Of a DNA stretch of 8,797 nucleotides, positions 5,924 to 8,797 are shown in pieces. Source of the DNA: CAZRGV01 sp964599655 (GTDB lineage: Bacteria; Planctomycetota; Planctomycetia; Isosphaerales; Isosphaeraceae); contig CAZRGV010000203.1 of NCBI GenBank assembly GCA_964599655.1, positions 1-8,797 on the forward strand. The letters are read 5' to 3'. The notes under the pieces were generated by a model. It ran no database searches, had not been told where the DNA came from, and saw nothing but the letters and a program-made list of their open reading frames with translations. How positions within the stretch are numbered: position 1 is the stretch's first letter; every line of letters begins with the position of its first letter. The position numbers and the translations under genes are program-made.

Positions 5924-7082
5924 TCAGGCGATCGCCCGGAGCCCTCGCAGCCGTTCGATCGCGGCGTCGAGGGTCTCGTCACGTTTGCAGAAACAGAACC
6001 GAATATAAGAGCGCCCCAGCTCCTTGTCGTGAAAGAAGCTCGATCCGGGAACGGTGGCCACGCCGACCTCTCGCACGAGGTAGCGGGCGAAGGCCACGTC
6101 GTCGGTCGCGCCGAAGGCGCTGATGTCGGCCATGACGTAGTAGGCCCCCTGGGGCATCTCCAGGTCGAAGCCGATCTCGACCAGGGCGTTGCAAAGACGG
6201 TCGCGGCGGGCCTGGTAGTCGGCGGCGAGCCCCTCGTAGTACGAGCGGGGCAGGCGGTAGGCCACCGCGCCGGCCTCTTGCAAGGGGGCCGCGGCACCGA
6301 TCGACACGAAATCATGCATCTGGCGGAACGCATGCGTCAGGTTCGCCGGGGCGGTGATGGTGCCAACCCGCCAGCCGGTCACGGCGTACGTCTTCGACAT
6401 CCCGCTGATCGTCACCGTGCGCTCGCGCATGCCGTCGAGCGTCGCCAGGGCAATATGCTTGCGCCCGTCGTAGACGATGTGCTCATAGATTTCATCGGTG
6501 ATGGCGATCACGTCCCACTTGCGGCAAAGCACGGCGATCTGTTCGAGCTCGTCGCGGGAGAAGACGGTGCTCGTCGGGTTGTTGGGGTTGCAGAGGACGA
6601 TGGCCTTGGTGCGATCGTTGAAGGCGGCGGCCAGCTCGTCGGGGTCGAACGACCAGGTCGGCGGCCGCACGGGAACGAATCTCGGCGTGGCCCCCGTGAT
6701 GATGCAGTCGGGCCAGTAGTTCTCGTAGAACGGCTGCGAGAGAATCACCTCGTCGCCGGGGTTGATGAGCGAGAGCAGGGCGACGAGCATGGCCTCGGTG
6801 CTGCCGCAGGTGACGGTGAGCTCGGTCTCGGGGTCGACCTCCAGGCCGAGGTGCCAGGCGGCGTGCTCGGCGCCCNNNNNNNNNNNNNNNNNNNNNNNNN
6901 NNNNNNNNNNNNNNNNCCTGGATGGCGCGACTGGCGGCCTCCTTGACCTCGGCCGGGGCCGGGAAGTCGGGCATGCCCTGCGCCAGGTTGATCGCGCCAT
7001 ACTTGCGGGCTTCGACCGACATGCCTCGAATCACGCTCTCGGTAAACCGCGAGGCCTTCAGGGAGAGCAGGGGGTGTTGCAT
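5924..7082 (-). CDS. PLP-dependent aminotransferase class I/II (aspartate/methionine/kynurenine type), interrupted by assembly gap
   Basis: This is a fold-type I aminotransferase that transfers an amino group from an amino acid to a 2-oxo acid through pyridoxal phosphate. The first 55 residues (MQHPLLSLKASRF, AINLAQGMPDFP) come from ATG 7082. The remaining 316 residues lie beyond the Ns. Motifs after the gap are CGSTEAM (cofactor phosphate region), CNPNNPTS, ITDEIYEHIVYDG (PLP-contacting Asp and Tyr), SGMSKTYAVTGWRVG with the Schiff-base Lys at 6392-6394, and a C-terminal IRFCF with the carboxylate-binding Arg. The ending RFCFCKRDETLDAAIERL suggests the branch with methionine and kynurenine aminotransferases rather than classical AspC, but substrate cannot be settled. 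The two halves are in different frames as printed. This reflects the gap size, not a frameshift: a gap of 1 modulo 3, perhaps about 58 bases, would restore one protein of about 391 residues, normal for the family. The Shine-Dalgarno is weak; the start rests on the family's N-terminus. Confidence 0.9.
6876..6916. other. Assembly gap of 41 Ns inside the aminotransferase gene
   Basis: Forty-one undetermined bases fall in the N-terminal part of the aminotransferase, where the family normally has a segment like NQYxxxxGxxxLR before the CGSTEAM motif. Comparison with that segment suggests about 19 residues are missing, more than the 13-14 that 41 bases would encode. The printed length is therefore probably an estimate. 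Confidence 0.95.
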
Positions 7083-7185
7083 CGGAGTCTCGGTTGCGAA
7101 CGCGTCCACGGCCAAGGTCCCAACGACGCCGGCCCGACCCGGGCCTCGACGCGGCCGGGTGGACCACCCCGGCCTCGAACGATTC

Positions 7186-7213
7186 ACTGTACCCCAGGGC
7201 GCACCAGTTCCAA
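7186..7213 (-). promoter_or_regulatory. Putative promoter for the aminotransferase
   Basis: The minus strand has TTGGAA (7208-7213) and TACAGT (7186-7191) separated by 16 bases, each a 4/6 match. It would give a leader of about 100 bases. The rest of the 283-base interval 7083-7365 shows no gene, convincing hairpin or repeat. Confidence 0.28.
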
Positions 7214-7365
7214 CAGTCCTCGAGCGATCCAACCCAATCGCCTGGAAAACTGGCCCCTCGTCGCAAGATCGTCGGGCCGTGCCCACCCTGCGATAGGGGA
7301 CCGTCCCGAGCCTTTCCGTATCACACGTCGTTTCCACAACACGCAACATTTGCCACACCAAGAAA

Positions 7366-8229
7366 TCAATCGGTTTGCTTTTCCTCAAGCGCATGAGCCG
7401 TGAATCCGAAGAGGGCCTGGCAGACATCCCGCGCACGGGCCTTGCCAGACTCCGTGAACGCCCAGGACCCGTCCCGGCCATCGCCGTCGCGAAGATAGCC
7501 CCGCTCTCGAAGTCGCAACAGGACCTGAGGATCCTGATCCGTCCCAACCGTTTGGTTTTCAGATTCTTTCAATAGTCTTAGATATAATAGTGCCAACACA
7601 GCCTCGTCGATCCGGCCGGCGTCGTAAGACCTCGAGATTTCCTCGGCGATCGGCTCGGCTCGATCGTCCTGGGCGAGGGGCAGGGGGGAGAACGCGGTCG
7701 CCCTGAGCTTGATCGCCACGTCCTCCACGAGGTCGCCGACGGTCCTGAGGTTCACCCTGGGGAACCCGACGATCGTGGTTCGCCCGCAACGGCGGGAAAC
7801 CTCGCGGCTGATCTCCTGGTAGAGCTCCGGCATGACGTCGAGGAGGCCGAGATCGTCGAGTCGGTCGTCGGGATGGAGCCGGGTTTCGGGAATGTGGCAG
7901 AACCTCGCGAGCCCCTTGCGGACGTCGAGCGCGGTCGGACGATCGTCGTCCGGGAAGGGACCGGCGAAGGCGTCGTCGGTCGTCTCCGGTCGCGAACGCC
8001 AGGCCCTCGCCACTCGCCAGCGGCGGAGCGAAGGCCTCCAGAACTCCCGGACGCAGAGCAGGAGCAGGGTCAGAAACGTCAGCGACGGGGGAACGATCGC
8101 CAGGACGGCTCGCCCCCCGATCGAGAGCCCGGGCCAGACCAGGGCGACGAGCCACGCGGGCACGAACGCGCCGAGCGCCATCAACGCGGCGAACCAGAAC
8201 GCAAAAGGAACCGTCTCGCTGTTCTTCAT
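7366..8229 (-). CDS. Membrane-anchored protein with carrier-protein-like domain and DUF6429-like C-terminus (287 aa)
   Basis: Two hydrophobic helices (about 9-31 and 41-60) anchor the N-terminus, followed by a basic stretch (61-80) that should face the cytoplasm. Residues 99-175 resemble an acyl-carrier-protein four-helix fold: VRKGLARFCHIPETRLHPDDRL, then DDLGLLDVMPELYQEIS, and late NLRTVGDLVEDV, which matches the TVGDxxxxV helix of carrier proteins. The serine that carries phosphopantetheine, normally in a DSL motif after DxxG, is absent (LLD instead), so it cannot be a standard carrier. The C-terminal part (206-275), with RIDEAVLALLYLRLL, LLRLRERGYL and FTESGKARA, resembles from memory the small DUF6429 family, or a winged-helix end. 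ATG 8229 is chosen for an AAGGGG upstream and because the hydrophobic anchor follows; further upstream the frame runs into repeats. A cluster of rare AT-rich codons falls at about residues 210-228. Function is unknown. Confidence 0.75.
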   Translation of the reverse strand: MKNSETVPFAFWFAALMALGAFVPAWLVALVWPGLSIGGRAVLAIVPPSLTFLTLLLLCVREFWRPSLRRWRVARAWRSRPETTDDAFAGPFPDDDRPTALDVRKGLARFCHIPETRLHPDDRLDDLGLLDVMPELYQEISREVSRRCGRTTIVGFPRVNLRTVGDLVEDVAIKLRATAFSPLPLAQDDRAEPIAEEISRSYDAGRIDEAVLALLYLRLLKESENQTVGTDQDPQVLLRLRERGYLRDGDGRDGSWAFTESGKARARDVCQALFGFTAHALEEKQTD

Positions 8230-8480
8230 CGCCCCTTCGAATCGGAACCAGGATCGGGCTCGGCCTCGGAGGTGAGTCGGACCGACCGAACCGACAGTGT
8301 AGCGGCCGCCCCTCGCCTCGCGAAGCCTCCGCACCCTCGCCGCGTTCCACCCAACCTCGAAAACCGGGGCCCTCGGCACATTCCAACCCCTGGCAAGGCG
8401 AGCGTCCGCCCCGTCCGCCGGCTCCGGGACGCGGGCTCGGCCCGCCTTGCAAAACGCCCCAAAACCCCGCTCGAATGGAC
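8230..8480. other. Noncoding leader region between the 287-aa gene and the repeat array
   Basis: No credible coding sequence is seen. On the minus strand TACACT (8296-8301) is a possible -10 for the 8229 gene, within TACACTGTCG, which is shared with the isomerase-like gene's upstream region. A loose inverted repeat GCAAGGCG (8393-8400) and CGCCTTGC (8443-8450) encloses a smaller CGTCC/GGACG hairpin (8412-8431). This may be structure or chance in GC-rich DNA. Confidence 0.4.
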
Positions 8481-8797
8481 GGGTGCCACTGGTGGCTTGT
8501 CCACCAGGGCAACCACTGGGTGGCACTGGTGGCTTGTCCACCAGGGCAACCACTGGGTGGCACTGGTGGCTTGTCCACCAGTGCTCCGAAACAAGCAAAG
8601 ACACTGGCGGACAAGCCGCCAGTGGCACCCGACCTCTCCCAGAAGCGACACTGGAAGCCGGGTGGCACTGGTGGCTTGTCCACCAGTGCAACAACGGGAT
8701 GGTACTGGTGGCTTGTCCACCAGGGCAACCACTGGATGGCACTGGTGGCTTGTCCACCAGGGCAACCACTGGGTGGCACTGGTGGCTTGTCCACCAG
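8481..8797 (+). repeat. Tandem array of 37-base palindromic repeats (at least eight copies)
   Basis: The 20-base core ACTGGTGGCTTGTCCACCAG occurs at 8488, 8525, 8562, 8667, 8704, 8741 and 8778. The spacing is exactly 37 within each run (8488-8581 and 8667-8797). One further copy lies inverted between the runs. Each core folds as CTGGTGG, loop CTTGT, CCACCAG. The 17-base linker is also nearly constant (GGCAACCACTGGGTGGC), so this is a tandem repeat and not a CRISPR. Copies 3 and 5, at the inner ends of the two runs, have a longer ten-base stem (GCACTGGTGG with CCACCAGTGC). The array reaches the window edge and probably continues. The 37-base period is not a multiple of three, so apparent open frames through it are artefacts. 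It is REP-like; whether it is transcribed is unknown. Confidence 0.93.
8601..8630 (-). repeat. Inverted, diverged copy of the palindromic repeat
   Basis: Read on the minus strand this copy is ACTGGCGGCTTGTCCGCCAG (8604-8623), preceded by GGGTGCC as at the first direct copy. It differs from the direct cores at two positions, one in each arm, and these pair with each other (T-A becomes C-G). The loop is unchanged. Unique sequence flanks it (8585-8600 and 8631-8660). Confidence 0.85.

Noticed and set aside
4899..6946. Long open frames antisense to the heme protein and the aminotransferase
   Set aside because: Both sit opposite genes with recognisable catalytic or heme motifs, and their products are Gly/Arg/Val-rich without domains.
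7583..7588. Plus-strand TATAAT inside the 287-residue gene
   Set aside because: There is no -35 at a suitable distance and no plus-strand gene follows; it results from the AT-rich codon cluster.
8481..8797. CRISPR array
   Set aside because: The 17-base linkers between the palindromic cores are nearly identical rather than unique spacers, one copy is inverted, and no cas gene is in view.
8481..8797. Integron attC sites
   Set aside because: attC sites are longer, imperfect palindromes with the conserved core triplets and separate gene cassettes; these are short, perfect and tandem.
8230..8797. Coding sequence through the repeats (frames rich in GGQATSA and WWTSHQ peptides)
   Set aside because: The 37-base period shifts the frame at every unit, so every frame shows the same repeated peptides. 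The 8229 ATG with a ribosome site and membrane anchor is the better start.

Overview
The window is GC-rich chromosomal DNA and looks like a planctomycete, probably near the Isosphaeraceae. The signs are a Tat-exported sugar-isomerase TIM barrel, an exported single-heme protein of an uncharacterised kind, loosely packed genes with sparse terminators, and an intergenic array of short palindromes. No rRNA or marker gene is present, so this placement is an inference. No phage, transposase, tRNA or CRISPR was found.

Layout. Positions 1-126 (minus) hold the first 42 codons of an S4-domain RNA-binding protein, probably a pseudouridine synthase, cut by the window edge. Positions 407-661 (minus) encode a small acidic protein of unknown function, whose ribosome binding site lies in a potential hairpin. 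Just upstream of it on the same strand, 707-1636 encodes a hydroxypyruvate-isomerase-like TIM barrel with a twin-arginine signal. A 255-base AT-richer divergent region (1637-1891) separates this from a plus-strand operon of three tightly linked genes (1892-4410): a four-helix membrane protein, a zinc-ribbon CPBP (Abi/CAAX-type) intramembrane protease, and a membrane protein with two probable PH-like domains. The first pair overlaps by ATGA and the second pair is 6 bases apart.

A separate promoter with an overlapping palindrome then precedes an exported mono-heme protein (4563-5900). It converges on a class I/II PLP aminotransferase (5924-7082, minus) that is interrupted by a 41-N assembly gap. 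The gap length is wrong for the reading frame. Next comes a membrane-anchored protein (7366-8229, minus) with a probable carrier-protein-like domain that lacks the phosphopantetheine serine, followed by a small DUF6429-like C-terminal domain.

The right end (8481-8797) is an array of at least eight copies of a 20-base hairpin, seven direct with a 37-base period inside each run and one inverted. It runs off the window edge and is the most unusual structure here.

The genes do not form one pathway. The only convincing functional unit is the three-gene membrane operon. The other genes appear to be separately transcribed housekeeping or accessory functions.
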